A DNA stretch of 62,656 bases from Angelakisella sp. (GCA_020024555.1 JAHHTQ010000010.1:1-62656); one strand, 5' to 3'; shown: positions 45,021-54,268, numbered from the stretch's first letter. Notes: generated from the letters alone by a model not told the origin. Program-made: numbers and translations.

Positions 45021-46491
45021 GAATGTCTCCTTCTTCTTGTATTTTATATTTTCTTAAAAGCTCTTGTAATAAAGCTTTTTCTTTCACTGTTTGTTCAAGT
45101 ATATCTCTGTAATCCTTACCACGTTCCGCGCACACTTCCTGTAATGTTGTTTGACCGCTTTCTATTCCTATTTTATTTGCATTGACAGATTTTAATGGAT
45201 CTATCCATTCCCAACCGGGAGTAATCCATTTTATACTTGTATAGTAGAAATCACTTTTTACATCAAAATCAGGAATAATGATATTACCAATTAATACTTG
45301 AAACTGTAACCATTTTTTATAAAGTGGTTCCAAGAAATGTTCTATTAAATATTTTTGCAAATCTTGATATGTTTTTCTGTCTTGCAACATACCTTGACGA
45401 GCAGACGAATAATTGACTTGTGACATATCTCTGCTGACAGCTTCATAACTCAGTCCCGCTCCTGCGCCAGCCTGTCTTTGAATTACACGCATTATGTTGT
45501 CAGCTGTTGAACTGTTTCCGGAAGGATTAAACGCTTCGATTTTTTCTCCCGGCTTTAATCTGAAAACCATTCCCGGTTCCATATCAATCTCTGTTGGCGA
45601 TTCTGAACTTTCTGTGCCATAGCATCTACCGATTGGCAAACCGGAACTGCTGTTTTGAGTTAATGCAATTCCGACACAGGCTTGTACTTGTTCTTTTATT
45701 AACGCTGCATCTATTAACTGTTTTAGATCATCAATACGTCGAAGTGAGCTTGCTGATGGGCTGACTTCTCTTACTTGGCTGATGCGTATTAAAGATGGCA
45801 AATATATTATATTATCCGCATCTACTCTTTGGCTTTCACCTGTGTAATAATCATCTTTGTATTTTTTGATATGATATGCTAACGGTGTGTTATAATCATC
45901 AATTTCAATGCCTCCAACCACACGATGTCCATTAAAATATCGGATATTATCATCAAGCATATCTACTTCCAATAATTGCAATTTGAATTTTTTGTTTTTT
46001 ATTATTGGCAAAACCAAAATACCGCCATCCACATATCTACGTCTTACTATTATTTTCAAAATTTCGTATAGACTGAACTGTCCTGTTACACTACATTCTT
46101 TGGGTTTTGCCCAATTATTCCACAGTGTTTCGACAGCGTTATTTAGGCTATTTTCCTGCTCGTCTTCATTGGATTTGTTATACTTTGCCTGCATTACTAT
46201 CCCTGTGCCAACAACATTGCGTTCCAGATCCAATATTATTGATTTATACATATCGTCATTACGTTCAAGGTCTCTGGCTCTGGCTCTTATGATATCTCGA
46301 CTCGCGCCATCAATAACATTTGCGGTAGCGTTTGTTGTTGTCCAACCGTTTTTTGTTCTCCCAATATCTGCTGCATCATAATATGATGCGCCACGGGTTA
46401 GCGTCTCCAAAGTCATTTTTGCATAAGCTCTTTTAATTCCGGCAGTAGGTGATATTTGAGATATAATTTTATCAAATAAGTTTAATTTCAT
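45010..46491 (-). CDS. Phage portal protein, lambda gpB family
   Basis: Head portal of about 493 residues through which DNA enters and leaves. The ATG at 46491 has AGGAGA seven bases upstream; an ATG eight codons earlier has no site. Typical blocks are RDIIRARARDLERNDDMYKS, GAGAGLSYEAVSRDMSQVNY and SSARQGMLQDRKTYQ, diagnostic of the lambda portal family. It overlaps the protease gene by 11 bases and begins at the end of gpW. Confidence 0.93.
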   Translation of the reverse strand: MKLNLFDKIISQISPTAGIKRAYAKMTLETLTRGASYYDAADIGRTKNGWTTTNATANVIDGASRDIIRARARDLERNDDMYKSIILDLERNVVGTGIVMQAKYNKSNEDEQENSLNNAVETLWNNWAKPKECSVTGQFSLYEILKIIVRRRYVDGGILVLPIIKNKKFKLQLLEVDMLDDNIRYFNGHRVVGGIEIDDYNTPLAYHIKKYKDDYYTGESQRVDADNIIYLPSLIRISQVREVSPSASSLRRIDDLKQLIDAALIKEQVQACVGIALTQNSSSGLPIGRCYGTESSESPTEIDMEPGMVFRLKPGEKIEAFNPSGNSSTADNIMRVIQRQAGAGAGLSYEAVSRDMSQVNYSSARQGMLQDRKTYQDLQKYLIEHFLEPLYKKWLQFQVLIGNIIIPDFDVKSDFYYTSIKWITPGWEWIDPLKSVNANKIGIESGQTTLQEVCAERGKDYRDILEQTVKEKALLQELLRKYKIQEEGDIHAN

Positions 46492-46492
46492 A

Positions 46493-46702
46493 TTATCTCC
46501 TATGTATTCGTGCATACATTATAGTATTGTTAGTGTATTGTTCCAATCTTTCCTCAAGCCTTTTACGTTCAGAATAAAGAACTGATAGATCCGCGCGCCT
46601 TACAGTTCTTGAACCTATTCGATATTCTTGCGCTCCATTTTCGATTTTTTCAATGGCTAAATTTATATTGTCTAATTTTAAAGAACATTCATCTTGTGTC
46701 AT
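46493..46702 (-). CDS. Head-tail joining protein gpW-like
   Basis: 69 residues with the gpW signature RTVRRADLSVLYSERKRLEE. gpW fills the portal vertex after packaging. It overlaps the large terminase gene by four bases and lies immediately before the portal gene, the lambda order. Confidence 0.85.
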   Translation of the reverse strand: MTQDECSLKLDNINLAIEKIENGAQEYRIGSRTVRRADLSVLYSERKRLEERLEQYTNNTIMYARIHRR

Positions 46703-48555
46703 TTCTTGAACCAGCCTTTCTTTTGTATATAATGAGATTTATTATTGTTATAATGTGATATAGGTTTATCTGTATTTGTTGATGGTTCATTTTGATAAGC
46801 TTGAATTGTAGATTGATTTTGAATGGCATTATTTGCATACATAGTACGAATTCCGCATAAATCAGCAGCTAACGCAGCATAAACTTCCGTATCCAAGTAG
46901 TGATTATCCCGTCCCTGTGCTTTCAATTCCCACACAGATGTTAAATAACCATGATATTTTCTACGTACTTTATGTTCTGATGTAATCATCTCCGCATATT
47001 CCCCATCTGTATTTGTATGTAAATACCAACCACCATTATCCCTATCTCTTGTTATTCTTGAAAATATAACGTCCTTGTAATAATTTGTATCGACAAGGTA
47101 AAATGTCATTCCATGTGTTTTGCTGGTTGGCCTGTCTACTATTGATTCTCTGTATTTTGATGTCAGTTTAGTAGACGCTCCTTTAACCGCTTTTGCCCAT
47201 TCGCTATTCACCAAACAAAAATTGTAGACGTCATCTGTCTGATCGCCTGAGTCTATGCAGGCTAAATTGACTATATAATCTTTACCGTTTTTATCAAAAT
47301 AAGAATTATTCATAACATTCCAAATTTCTTGCCAAGTAAAAACTTTACCATGGCAGACATTGTAACTAGTCATATTGTTTTCCCATGCTCTTATTGAGTA
47401 ATAAAAACAATCCTTTTGAACGTCAACACCACCTGTCAATAAAATCGTTTCCGAAGGAACTTCGAATTGTTTATATCCACTCTCCCTCTTTTTTATTAAA
47501 AATTCAGCATTCATTGTATTTTCAACATCTTTAAATGCTTCAGCCAGCCAAGAGTTTACAAAGTTCATAAGCTCAATAGGATCTCTTTTAGATACTTCAA
47601 ATTTTTCTGCAATTTCGCCAAATGATATCCAAGGCGATAAAAATGCTGTTAAATGATATGCTACATGTTTCAAAGACCCATTTGTATAAACTTGCTTCCA
47701 TTCTCCATTTTCAATCAATGATCTTTTTTGATGATTTTCGATTACATTTCCACAATGTTTGCAAACGTAAACTGCTGTTTTCCTTGCGCTCTCAGGTGAT
47801 TTATTATCATATTTCAAATGTTCTTTACTGAAAATGAACCATTCTTTACATTCAGGACATTGTACATAATATTCGTATTTTGTGTCTGCATTTTGCCAGT
47901 CTCTCCATATAGGTCCATCTTCAACAGTTGGGGTGCTTGCCGATATAATTTTCTTTTTATTCTTAAAGATTCTAGTCCTTTCCTTTGCCAGTTCTCTAGG
48001 ACTTGATTCTTTTCCTGACTGTTCCGGAAATTTATCTACCTCGTCCATAAAAAGATATCGGATTGATGAACTCGCGAGGTCAGATGGAGAATTTGCACCG
48101 GAAATACTGATATTCATTTCGTCACATTCCAGATATGACATTTTGGAAGTTACATCATAATGCTTACGCAGAATAGGTGAGCCAATAAGCATTGGTATTA
48201 TTCTCTCTTCGCTTATTTTGTTCGCTACCTTATCAGTAGGATATACAATCATAGCAGGACCGGGATCTTGATCTATAATGCAGCCTAAGCAATTAAGAAT
48301 TACCTCGGTTCCGCCAACTTGCGTTGATTTAACTATTGATATTTCTTCGACCTCTGCATTATTAAAACTATCCATTATGTCAACAAGATAAGGTGTAAGT
48401 GAATTTGACCATTTACCTTTAAAATTGTTGTTTTTCCCCATTAAATATCTATTTCGTTCCGCCCAGGAACTAACATTCTCTCTTCCCGGTGGCCGTAAGG
48501 CATAGGCGGCTTCCAATATCCAATCAGGGACTATGTTTTTTTTATTCTCGCCCAC
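46699..48555 (-). CDS. Terminase large subunit, GpA family
   Basis: Motor ATPase and nuclease for packaging, about 618 residues. I chose the GTG at 48555 because GGAAGGAG lies six bases before it; an ATG 18 codons upstream has no site. Typical GpA blocks are KSTQVGGTEVILNCLGCIID (Walker A region), LFMDEVDKFP (Walker B) and a C-terminal nuclease region (DSGDQTDDVYNFC, LTGGVDVQKD). A Cys4 zinc knuckle is visible (CPEC ... CKHC). It overlaps the small subunit gene. Confidence 0.92.
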   Translation of the reverse strand: MGENKKNIVPDWILEAAYALRPPGRENVSSWAERNRYLMGKNNNFKGKWSNSLTPYLVDIMDSFNNAEVEEISIVKSTQVGGTEVILNCLGCIIDQDPGPAMIVYPTDKVANKISEERIIPMLIGSPILRKHYDVTSKMSYLECDEMNISISGANSPSDLASSSIRYLFMDEVDKFPEQSGKESSPRELAKERTRIFKNKKKIISASTPTVEDGPIWRDWQNADTKYEYYVQCPECKEWFIFSKEHLKYDNKSPESARKTAVYVCKHCGNVIENHQKRSLIENGEWKQVYTNGSLKHVAYHLTAFLSPWISFGEIAEKFEVSKRDPIELMNFVNSWLAEAFKDVENTMNAEFLIKKRESGYKQFEVPSETILLTGGVDVQKDCFYYSIRAWENNMTSYNVCHGKVFTWQEIWNVMNNSYFDKNGKDYIVNLACIDSGDQTDDVYNFCLVNSEWAKAVKGASTKLTSKYRESIVDRPTSKTHGMTFYLVDTNYYKDVIFSRITRDRDNGGWYLHTNTDGEYAEMITSEHKVRRKYHGYLTSVWELKAQGRDNHYLDTEVYAALAADLCGIRTMYANNAIQNQSTIQAYQNEPSTNTDKPISHYNNNKSHYIQKKGWFKK

Positions 48556-49081
48556 TATATACTCCTTCCACAGAGAGTTCCTGTAAAGCTGCGCATATAG
48601 TATCTTCAAGTTTGGTTTGTAATTTTGTGGTCAACTCTGTGTTAATATACGGCTCTATTTCATTCATTAAGACGTCTGATAAACTAAGTAGTGATGATTT
48701 TAGGGTTACAAAATAGTTTCGCAGGTCTGATACAACTTCTGACCTATCCAGATATTCACCTGTCATTATTTTATTTTTTAATTCAAAGCTGGTGGCTTGT
48801 TCTTCTTTAAGTCTTCGCTCATGATATGCTTTCAATTCCTGGTTAGTCATCTTTGATGTTTCTTTTTGATATTGTTCGTCTACCCCATATTTTAAGCGTT
48901 CCCGATAATCCATCACTTCTTTGAGGTCATACATACCATGTTTTATTCTTGCACATCCATTTTTTGTCCAATTGGATAGTGTGGCAGATGTAACTCCGAA
49001 AAAATCGGCTGCACAGCTTGTTGTTGCAATTATTGTTTTTGAGTCTTCATCAAACCACACTTGTTTTTTATCATCTGCCAA
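48542..49081 (-). CDS. Terminase small subunit, Nu1-like
   Basis: DNA-recognition subunit of the terminase, about 179 residues. A TTG at 49081 has AAGGAAG seven bases upstream; the ATG at 49111 lacks one. It has an N-terminal winged helix-turn-helix (AADFFGVTSATLSNWTKNG, then GMYDLKEVMDY) and a helical coiled coil that contacts the large subunit. The candidate packaging site lies directly upstream. Confidence 0.85.
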   Translation of the reverse strand: MADDKKQVWFDEDSKTIIATTSCAADFFGVTSATLSNWTKNGCARIKHGMYDLKEVMDYRERLKYGVDEQYQKETSKMTNQELKAYHERRLKEEQATSFELKNKIMTGEYLDRSEVVSDLRNYFVTLKSSLLSLSDVLMNEIEPYINTELTTKLQTKLEDTICAALQELSVEGVYSGRE

Positions 49082-49276
49082 ATTACATCTTCCTTTCGTC
49101 AAAATGCACATAGTTTTATGGCTTTTTTAATGTTTTTGTTTTGATTCTTTGCTTCATTTTTGTTCTGTACACACTGCACAAATTTTTTTAAAAAATCGAA
49201 ATATTTGGATATTCAAATATTCAAATGGCTTATTTTAGCTAAAATCTTAAAAATGCTCGGGCTTTCTTGCCACTGC
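49082..49276. other. Non-coding spacer upstream of the terminase genes
   Basis: AT-rich. It probably holds the late promoter, but no clean -35/-10 pair on the minus strand stands out. The spacer continues to 49621 with the packaging candidate, a terminator and a tandem repeat, listed separately. Confidence 0.4.
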
Positions 49277-49302
49277 GTACCCATGGGTAGGGGGGAAGTA
49301 CC
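49277..49302. other. G-rich candidate cos/packaging element
   Basis: A GC-rich island in AT-rich DNA: the palindrome GTACCCATGGGTA followed by six G and closing with AAGTACC. It is about 195 bases before the small terminase gene, where cos sites of Nu1/GpA-type phages are found. The cleavage position cannot be told. Confidence 0.4.
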
Positions 49303-49487
49303 TTTTTAAAGCCTATTAGGCGGTTAAAAAACATCGTTTTTCTTGTCATATTGTTGAAAAGTGAAGATAAAAAATTACTATGTGCAAAAAGCTGTTGAAT
49401 ATTTTTGGGAAGTTTTAAAAACAAAGACAATTTATAAATTGGAGATTTTAAAAGGTACTTCCATAGTAAATTTTAAAATGCCTAAAA

Positions 49488-49520
49488 AAAGAAGTATATT
49501 TATTAACAATATACTTCTTT
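49488..49520 (-). terminator. Terminator of the early/regulatory operon
   Basis: Perfect 13-bp stem AAAGAAGTATATT / AATATACTTCTTT with loop TATTAAC; on the minus strand it is followed by seven T. It separates leftward early genes from the terminase-led late genes. Confidence 0.85.
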
Positions 49521-49560
49521 TAACAAATATTCTAATTTATGTAGCAGCTTAAAACAAGAT

Positions 49561-49615
49561 GACATTTGCGGACATTTGCGGACATTTGCGGACATTTAAG
49601 GACATTTGCGGACAT
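49561..49615. repeat. Tandem 10-bp repeat (GACATTTGCG x about 5.5)
   Basis: Head-to-tail copies of GACATTTGCG: three exact, one GACATTTAAG, one exact, then GACAT. The period is about one helical turn, so a protein could bind all copies on one face. It may be a terminase or replication protein binding array. Confidence 0.9.
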
Positions 49616-49621
49616 CTCTCA

Positions 49622-49990
49622 TCAATTTACAAAAAAATCGGTACTGTTTTTTAGGTGAAGGATTGCAGAATGCAAGCGTCGATTAATAGTTCTGACTGTT
49701 ACTTGATATTGAGTTGCTAGTTGCTCCATAGTCTTACCACAAAGATATATTGATGCTATTAAATCTTGTTCACTGGGCGAGATGAGTTCAAGAGCATTAC
49801 TCAAATTTAATCTTAATTGCATACTTTCTTTTGCCAAAGCATCTATTTCTGTTTGTAGTATTTGTGTATTTCCGTTTATATTAAGTTCGTTCCAGCGTTT
49901 GATTTCCTCTTTATTTCGATTGAGCTTTCGAACAGTATCCCTATATTTATTTAATTGTAGTTTACAGTTTTCATATTCTTCTTTTCTCAT
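49622..49990 (-). CDS. Phage late-gene regulator, sigma-70 region 4-like (RinA/ArpU-like)
   Basis: 122 residues with an N-terminal coiled coil and a C-terminal helix-turn-helix of sigma-factor region 4 type (TMEQLATQYQVTVRTINRRL). Such proteins (ArpU, RinA) are the last early gene and switch on late transcription. Here it lies directly before the terminator and the late operon, matching that role. Confidence 0.75.
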   Translation of the reverse strand: MRKEEYENCKLQLNKYRDTVRKLNRNKEEIKRWNELNINGNTQILQTEIDALAKESMQLRLNLSNALELISPSEQDLIASIYLCGKTMEQLATQYQVTVRTINRRLHSAILHLKNSTDFFVN

Positions 49991-50136
49991 TTCTTTACTC
50001 CTTTTATATAAAAATAATTAATAGTGGAAGGTAATGGAAGAATGGAGATATATTATATAAAGTGTCTACAAAAGAAAATTTGATTTTTGAGAGACTTTGT
50101 GTAAAATGGTTCAATACTTCCATAGTATTCCATTAT

Positions 50137-52515
50137 TTAATTGTCAAGACCAAGCAGAGAAAGTCCGTGGTCAGAAAAAGATAAGCCAATAAATTCATTA
50201 AACTTTGCAGTTTTACGGCTTTCATAGTGTTTTTTTACCTCTCCTGCAAACTTGTTGGCAGCAATTGGATATCTGTCACCAAGTTCAGAAGTCCAACTTT
50301 GATATACTTTATACAGTTTTGATGATTGTATAGTGCTGTGTCTATCTTCCACTGTGCATTCATCAAGGAATTGTTGTATCTTATCCATCTCATTTCTATA
50401 TTCTGCGACTGCATCATCTACTAAATTACATTTTGGCAATCCCTTTTCATACCAACCAACAGCTCCGGCAATAATCCAATTCAGAATGCCAGAACGTTCT
50501 GCAAGTAGTTTTTCCGGAAGTTCTTCATCTTTTTGTTCATTGGATATTTGCGCTGTAAAAGGTATAAGTCTAATACGTCTCCATATACCATTGTCAGTTC
50601 CTTTGATGATTGGTTTGTAGTTGGTGGACATCATTATTTTAAATGTTGGCACATACTCAAATTCTTTACCATACAAAAATCTTGCGGTAAGTTTATTTCC
50701 TGTACCACCTGTCATTTGCTTTATTGTAGACTCGTCTAGTCTGCAATTTTCTTGCGCTTCGGCGGCGCATACCAGTCTTGCGCCATTCAGTCTGGCAAGG
50801 TCACTTCGTGCTGATGAGTTACGATCTTTTAGCATTACTGTTTCCGGTGCGCATGATCGAGCATAATCTCCTAAAATTGTGGAGATAGTGTCTACAAATG
50901 TAGATTTACCATTTTGTCCGTTACCATACAGGAAAAATACACATTGCTCTCGTGTTGAAGCCGTGGAACAGTAACCTATCATTCTTTGCAAATAAAGTTC
51001 CAATTCTGCATTATTACAAGTGATATCTTTTAAAAATTTGTGCCAAGTAGGGCATAGCGCATCTTTGTTGTATTCAACATCAGCAATCTTTGACATATAG
51101 TATTTGGGGAGTTGTTGGGCAGTGGTGCCTTTTTTTAATGATATAATACAATTTTTGACATTAAGAGCGTTGATGTGAGTGTCAAGTTGTGATGATAGAA
51201 TAGGTATTCCTTCAAGGTGCATAGTTTCTGCGATAAAAGCTTCCTTACTTCTGTGGTTTCTACTGCGGGCGATATGTTTTTTGAAAGCTTTTTTATAAGC
51301 CGTTTCATCATCGTCCTCGTTGGCTAATTCTGATAAATCATTTTCCATTTTTTCAAGCATTAAATCTGCAAATCTTTTAATTTGTTTGGTTTCATCATCT
51401 TTCCAACGAGCTCCATCCCAAAACATCCAGCACATATCAGTTACATTGAATTTAATTCTATCCTTGTACATATCACGAAATCTATAAGCATTACCAGTAT
51501 CATCCAGTTTATAAAACACAGTGGGGTGTTGTGTATTCGCAGATATTGTATAATTGTTGTTAGAGTATGGATGTTGCGCAGTATCATTATTAAGGGGCAA
51601 GGGGACGTGGGGAGCGCGCCAGTCACTCTGTGGCTCCCAAACCTTATGGCAGCTTTCAATAGCTTCCTTTATTGTTTTTTCTCCGTAAGTCAATGCTCCT
51701 CTTCTTTTGTCCCACTTGGTACGATACATACCTGAACGACGGAATATTGCGTCCATAAGTGCAGTATCGCACTGACACCAAAAGGCAAGGAGATTACAGA
51801 AAGCAAGGTCTCCTACGGATTGTGATGTATCAGAGCCTTTGATATACAACTGATAATTACCTTGCATATAGTTATCAAATTTATCACCCTGCTTAGATTT
51901 TCTAATTCGTTCGATAACGTCATCTATATTCATGGATACATTATTGCTGAAATTAGCAGACTTATAATTTGTTTGCGGACGTTCTTTTTCACCAAGATAT
52001 TTTGTATGAACTATCTTTAATCTATCCGTACAGTCATTAATTGGATACTTAACCCCATATTGCTTACCGGTAACCGTAAAGAAACGAGTAGTATCATACA
52101 TTTCTATATTATCTTTTCTTTTTCTGCCTTCGGGTAGTTTGCCAAGACATAGTATATGTATACCTGTGCCTGATGGCGATAATTCTGTATAGCTTTGTAC
52201 AGTGTCTATAATGTCTTGAGCTATTGCATTGGGTTTCCCGTCAACAATTACGCCATCAAGGTCCACACCGCATACGTTATTTGCGAACATAATGCCAATA
52301 CCTGTCACATTATATCTTTGAGCGGCTGAGCAGGCTGTATCAAAATCAGACCATGTAGTGCTGTCATTAGACTTTGCGCCGTAACCAGTAAAGGGATTTA
52401 TTGGAATTTTCCTTGGTTTTGGATTAGGATTGTTTTCGGTTGGTTTGTCACTGACAAGATTCCAACAAACCCATTGTTTAAGTTTTTTAAGCTCTTGTGG
52501 TATTTTCTCATACAT
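50137..52515 (-). CDS. Phage primase-helicase (AEP-like + SF3, D5/P4 type)
   Basis: 792-residue replication protein. The N-terminal part has archaeo-eukaryotic primase-like motifs (GVDLDGVI, then SPSGTGIHI, and a late RFFTVTG), followed by a D5-N linker and a C-terminal superfamily 3 helicase with Walker A FLYGNGQNGKST and a Walker B-like acidic stretch. It is the only replicative gene found in the prophage, so it should start phage DNA replication. The gene upstream is a small protein of unknown role. Confidence 0.88.
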   Translation of the reverse strand: MYEKIPQELKKLKQWVCWNLVSDKPTENNPNPKPRKIPINPFTGYGAKSNDSTTWSDFDTACSAAQRYNVTGIGIMFANNVCGVDLDGVIVDGKPNAIAQDIIDTVQSYTELSPSGTGIHILCLGKLPEGRKRKDNIEMYDTTRFFTVTGKQYGVKYPINDCTDRLKIVHTKYLGEKERPQTNYKSANFSNNVSMNIDDVIERIRKSKQGDKFDNYMQGNYQLYIKGSDTSQSVGDLAFCNLLAFWCQCDTALMDAIFRRSGMYRTKWDKRRGALTYGEKTIKEAIESCHKVWEPQSDWRAPHVPLPLNNDTAQHPYSNNNYTISANTQHPTVFYKLDDTGNAYRFRDMYKDRIKFNVTDMCWMFWDGARWKDDETKQIKRFADLMLEKMENDLSELANEDDDETAYKKAFKKHIARSRNHRSKEAFIAETMHLEGIPILSSQLDTHINALNVKNCIISLKKGTTAQQLPKYYMSKIADVEYNKDALCPTWHKFLKDITCNNAELELYLQRMIGYCSTASTREQCVFFLYGNGQNGKSTFVDTISTILGDYARSCAPETVMLKDRNSSARSDLARLNGARLVCAAEAQENCRLDESTIKQMTGGTGNKLTARFLYGKEFEYVPTFKIMMSTNYKPIIKGTDNGIWRRIRLIPFTAQISNEQKDEELPEKLLAERSGILNWIIAGAVGWYEKGLPKCNLVDDAVAEYRNEMDKIQQFLDECTVEDRHSTIQSSKLYKVYQSWTSELGDRYPIAANKFAGEVKKHYESRKTAKFNEFIGLSFSDHGLSLLGLDN

Positions 52516-52518
52516 ATA

Positions 52519-52869
52519 TTATTTTTCTCCTATATATTTCCCTAAATAATCAAATATGCGAATTAACTGCTTTCCACTTTCACCATATTTTACTCCAATA
52601 AAAAATTTACTTCCGATAATAGTCTTAATATCGTCTTCAATGGTTTCGTATGTATTGAGTACTCCACCCCATTCATTGAATTTGCCTTTTGCAACATCTA
52701 GTAGAGGCTCTTGAAAATAAAATGTAGTCTGTAAACATTCTTTTGCATATACGCCTCTGTCAATCATCAAAGTCCAGTCAAGTATTCTTTGCAAGCCGTT
52801 CCAGTTCTCGCCATATCTAACTCTGACATCAACAAGGATAGCTGTATATTTTCCTTCATTAATCTTCAT
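52519..52869 (-). CDS. Unknown early phage protein
   Basis: 116 residues, soluble alpha/beta, directly before the primase gene (three bases). Pattern: YTAILVDVRVRYGENWNGLQ, then IIGSKFFIGVKYGESGKQLI. Position suggests a replication accessory such as a single-strand-binding or primase-loading protein. I know no family match. Confidence 0.5.
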   Translation of the reverse strand: MKINEGKYTAILVDVRVRYGENWNGLQRILDWTLMIDRGVYAKECLQTTFYFQEPLLDVAKGKFNEWGGVLNTYETIEDDIKTIIGSKFFIGVKYGESGKQLIRIFDYLGKYIGEK

Positions 52870-52931
52870 AATTTTTCTCCTTTATATAGCAGAATCAGAG
52901 TGTAAGCTTTTCAACTTACACTCCGTTTTAT

Positions 52932-53192
52932 TCACTTCAAAAAATTCATAAATTCTTTTGGTATATCATCAAAGTTGCTTGTCGGTAACTTGTTGGCAAC
53001 TTCTTGATTGTTTGTATCATTGCTTGTTGTTTTAAGGTTACTTGTTGGTAGCTTGTCGGTAACTTTTAACGACTGACATATTAAATCCACAATATATTGC
53101 GTAGTATGTTTATGCTTTTTTATTTCGTCAAAAGCAATTTGATGGTCTTCAAAATCCAAATCAAAAGTAAGTTTCAGATATTTTTTATCCAT
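52932..53192 (-). CDS. ParR-like small adaptor protein
   Basis: 86 residues from the ATG at 53192 (GGTGA upstream), directly after an actin-like gene. It has a short N-terminal strand-helix-helix segment like a ribbon-helix-helix domain (KYLKLTFDLDFEDHQIAFDE) and a polar C-terminal tail in which (V-x-x)KLPTSN occurs twice. By position it is the ParR/adaptor partner of the ParM-like protein. The tail repeats are coded by the candidate centromere iterons. Confidence 0.55.
   Translation of the reverse strand: MDKKYLKLTFDLDFEDHQIAFDEIKKHKHTTQYIVDLICQSLKVTDKLPTSNLKTTSNDTNNQEVANKLPTSNFDDIPKEFMNFLK
52977..53062. repeat. 11-bp iterons, candidate parC centromere
   Basis: Four copies of a motif like CTTGTYGGYAR occur as two close pairs with units 11 bp apart (at about 52978 and 52989, and about 53040 and 53051), all in the same orientation, inside the end of the ParR-like gene. 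Confidence 0.45.
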
Positions 53193-54072
53193 TGTTTTCA
53201 CCGTCTAACAATATTTTATATCCCTTTGCATTTGCAAATCTATCCAGCAAAGCTATTTTATATACGTCATTACAATCCATATCTTGATAAAGCAATTCAG
53301 CGCCACCACCGGCGAATACAACCGGGTTGCGTAAGTCAATATCGTGCTCTCTTATACTGTTGAGCAGATAGCGAACGTAAGCTTTTTTCTTTGCTGTAAT
53401 TACAGATTCGATTATTGAAGCATTAAGATGTTGTATAGCTGCGCCCCTAATTCCTTCAGTTATTTGATTTTCGTTTAACAGAATATTATGAGACATAAGC
53501 TCTGATTTAATCGTTGTATATAGCTCAATAATACCCTTAGCCAAACTAAAACTTTTGTCTTTGGTTGGTTCACCGTTTAATATTGTCAACACATCTACCG
53601 TATATCCGCCTATATCAATTAAATATAAAGTGTGGTAGTTTTTAAGGTTGCGTATGTCACTGATAAGCGCCGCAAATCCTTGCGGATAGCAGAAACATTT
53701 TTCTATTTCAATGTGGTAAGGTTTGCCTTCATATTCAAAGTCTACTTTACGCTCAAAGTATCTTTTAAAGCTCTCTTGCTGTTCGCCGTACAGGGCTATG
53801 GGTAATCCCACACCCAGCTTTATATTATGTTCGCCTGTAAGTTTTGCGTGCTCTGCAAGCGCAGGCAGAGACATTATAAACGTATCGTCATTACTTGCCT
53901 TATTGTTTTCTACCGGATTTCTGTTATCGCCTATAATATAAAATTTCCCATTATATTTAACTACCTTATCAAGCGTAATTGGCTCTGTATTGGTTTCGGT
54001 ATATCCTGATGCGTATAGGACGTTATCAGATGTTTTTGTGTTGTAGTTTCCGTTATCAAGTCCAAGTGACAT
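53185..54072 (-). CDS. ParM-like actin (plasmid-segregation type)
   Basis: 295 residues from the ATG at 54072 (CGGAGG upstream). Actin-family motifs are clear: phosphate 1 (GLDNGNYNTKT), phosphate 2 (DIGGYTVDV), connect 2 and adenosine motif (FAGGGAELL). The protein forms filaments that push DNA molecules apart. A small partner gene overlaps its end, as in parMR operons. Prophage-borne actins (AlpC in Corynebacterium, Alp6A in a Bacillus phage) are known but uncommon. Confidence 0.85.
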   Translation of the reverse strand: MSLGLDNGNYNTKTSDNVLYASGYTETNTEPITLDKVVKYNGKFYIIGDNRNPVENNKASNDDTFIMSLPALAEHAKLTGEHNIKLGVGLPIALYGEQQESFKRYFERKVDFEYEGKPYHIEIEKCFCYPQGFAALISDIRNLKNYHTLYLIDIGGYTVDVLTILNGEPTKDKSFSLAKGIIELYTTIKSELMSHNILLNENQITEGIRGAAIQHLNASIIESVITAKKKAYVRYLLNSIREHDIDLRNPVVFAGGGAELLYQDMDCNDVYKIALLDRFANAKGYKILLDGENNG

Positions 54073-54076
54073 ATTG

Positions 54077-54268
54077 TTATTCCTCCGTGTTCTCTTTATT
54101 TTCATATTTATCTAATTTATCAATTAAACTGTTGAAAGCGCAGTTTAATCTAAAATATGGACACTTTCCCATTTTCTCCAAATCAGTCTCTTTGTTGCAG
54201 TCGAAAGGCACTATGTACATACACTTTGCGCATAACTCCTCATTTGATGTTTTTTGATAATCAGCCAT
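54077..54268 (-). CDS. Small Cys-rich phage protein
   Basis: 63 residues with five cysteines in a pattern like a zinc-binding or iron-binding knuckle (CAKCMYIVPFDC, then CPYFRLNC). AGGAGGT is well placed. It precedes the ParM-like gene by four bases, so it is co-transcribed. Function unknown. Confidence 0.65.
   Translation of the reverse strand: MADYQKTSNEELCAKCMYIVPFDCNKETDLEKMGKCPYFRLNCAFNSLIDKLDKYENKENTEE

Noticed and set aside
49239..49552. Two 63-codon ORFs in the packaging spacer
   Set aside because: They run on opposite strands over the G-rich island and terminator stem and lack ribosome-binding sites.
49561..49615. Possible CRISPR array
   Set aside because: The repeat unit is only 10 bp and strictly tandem, with no spacers and no cas genes nearby.
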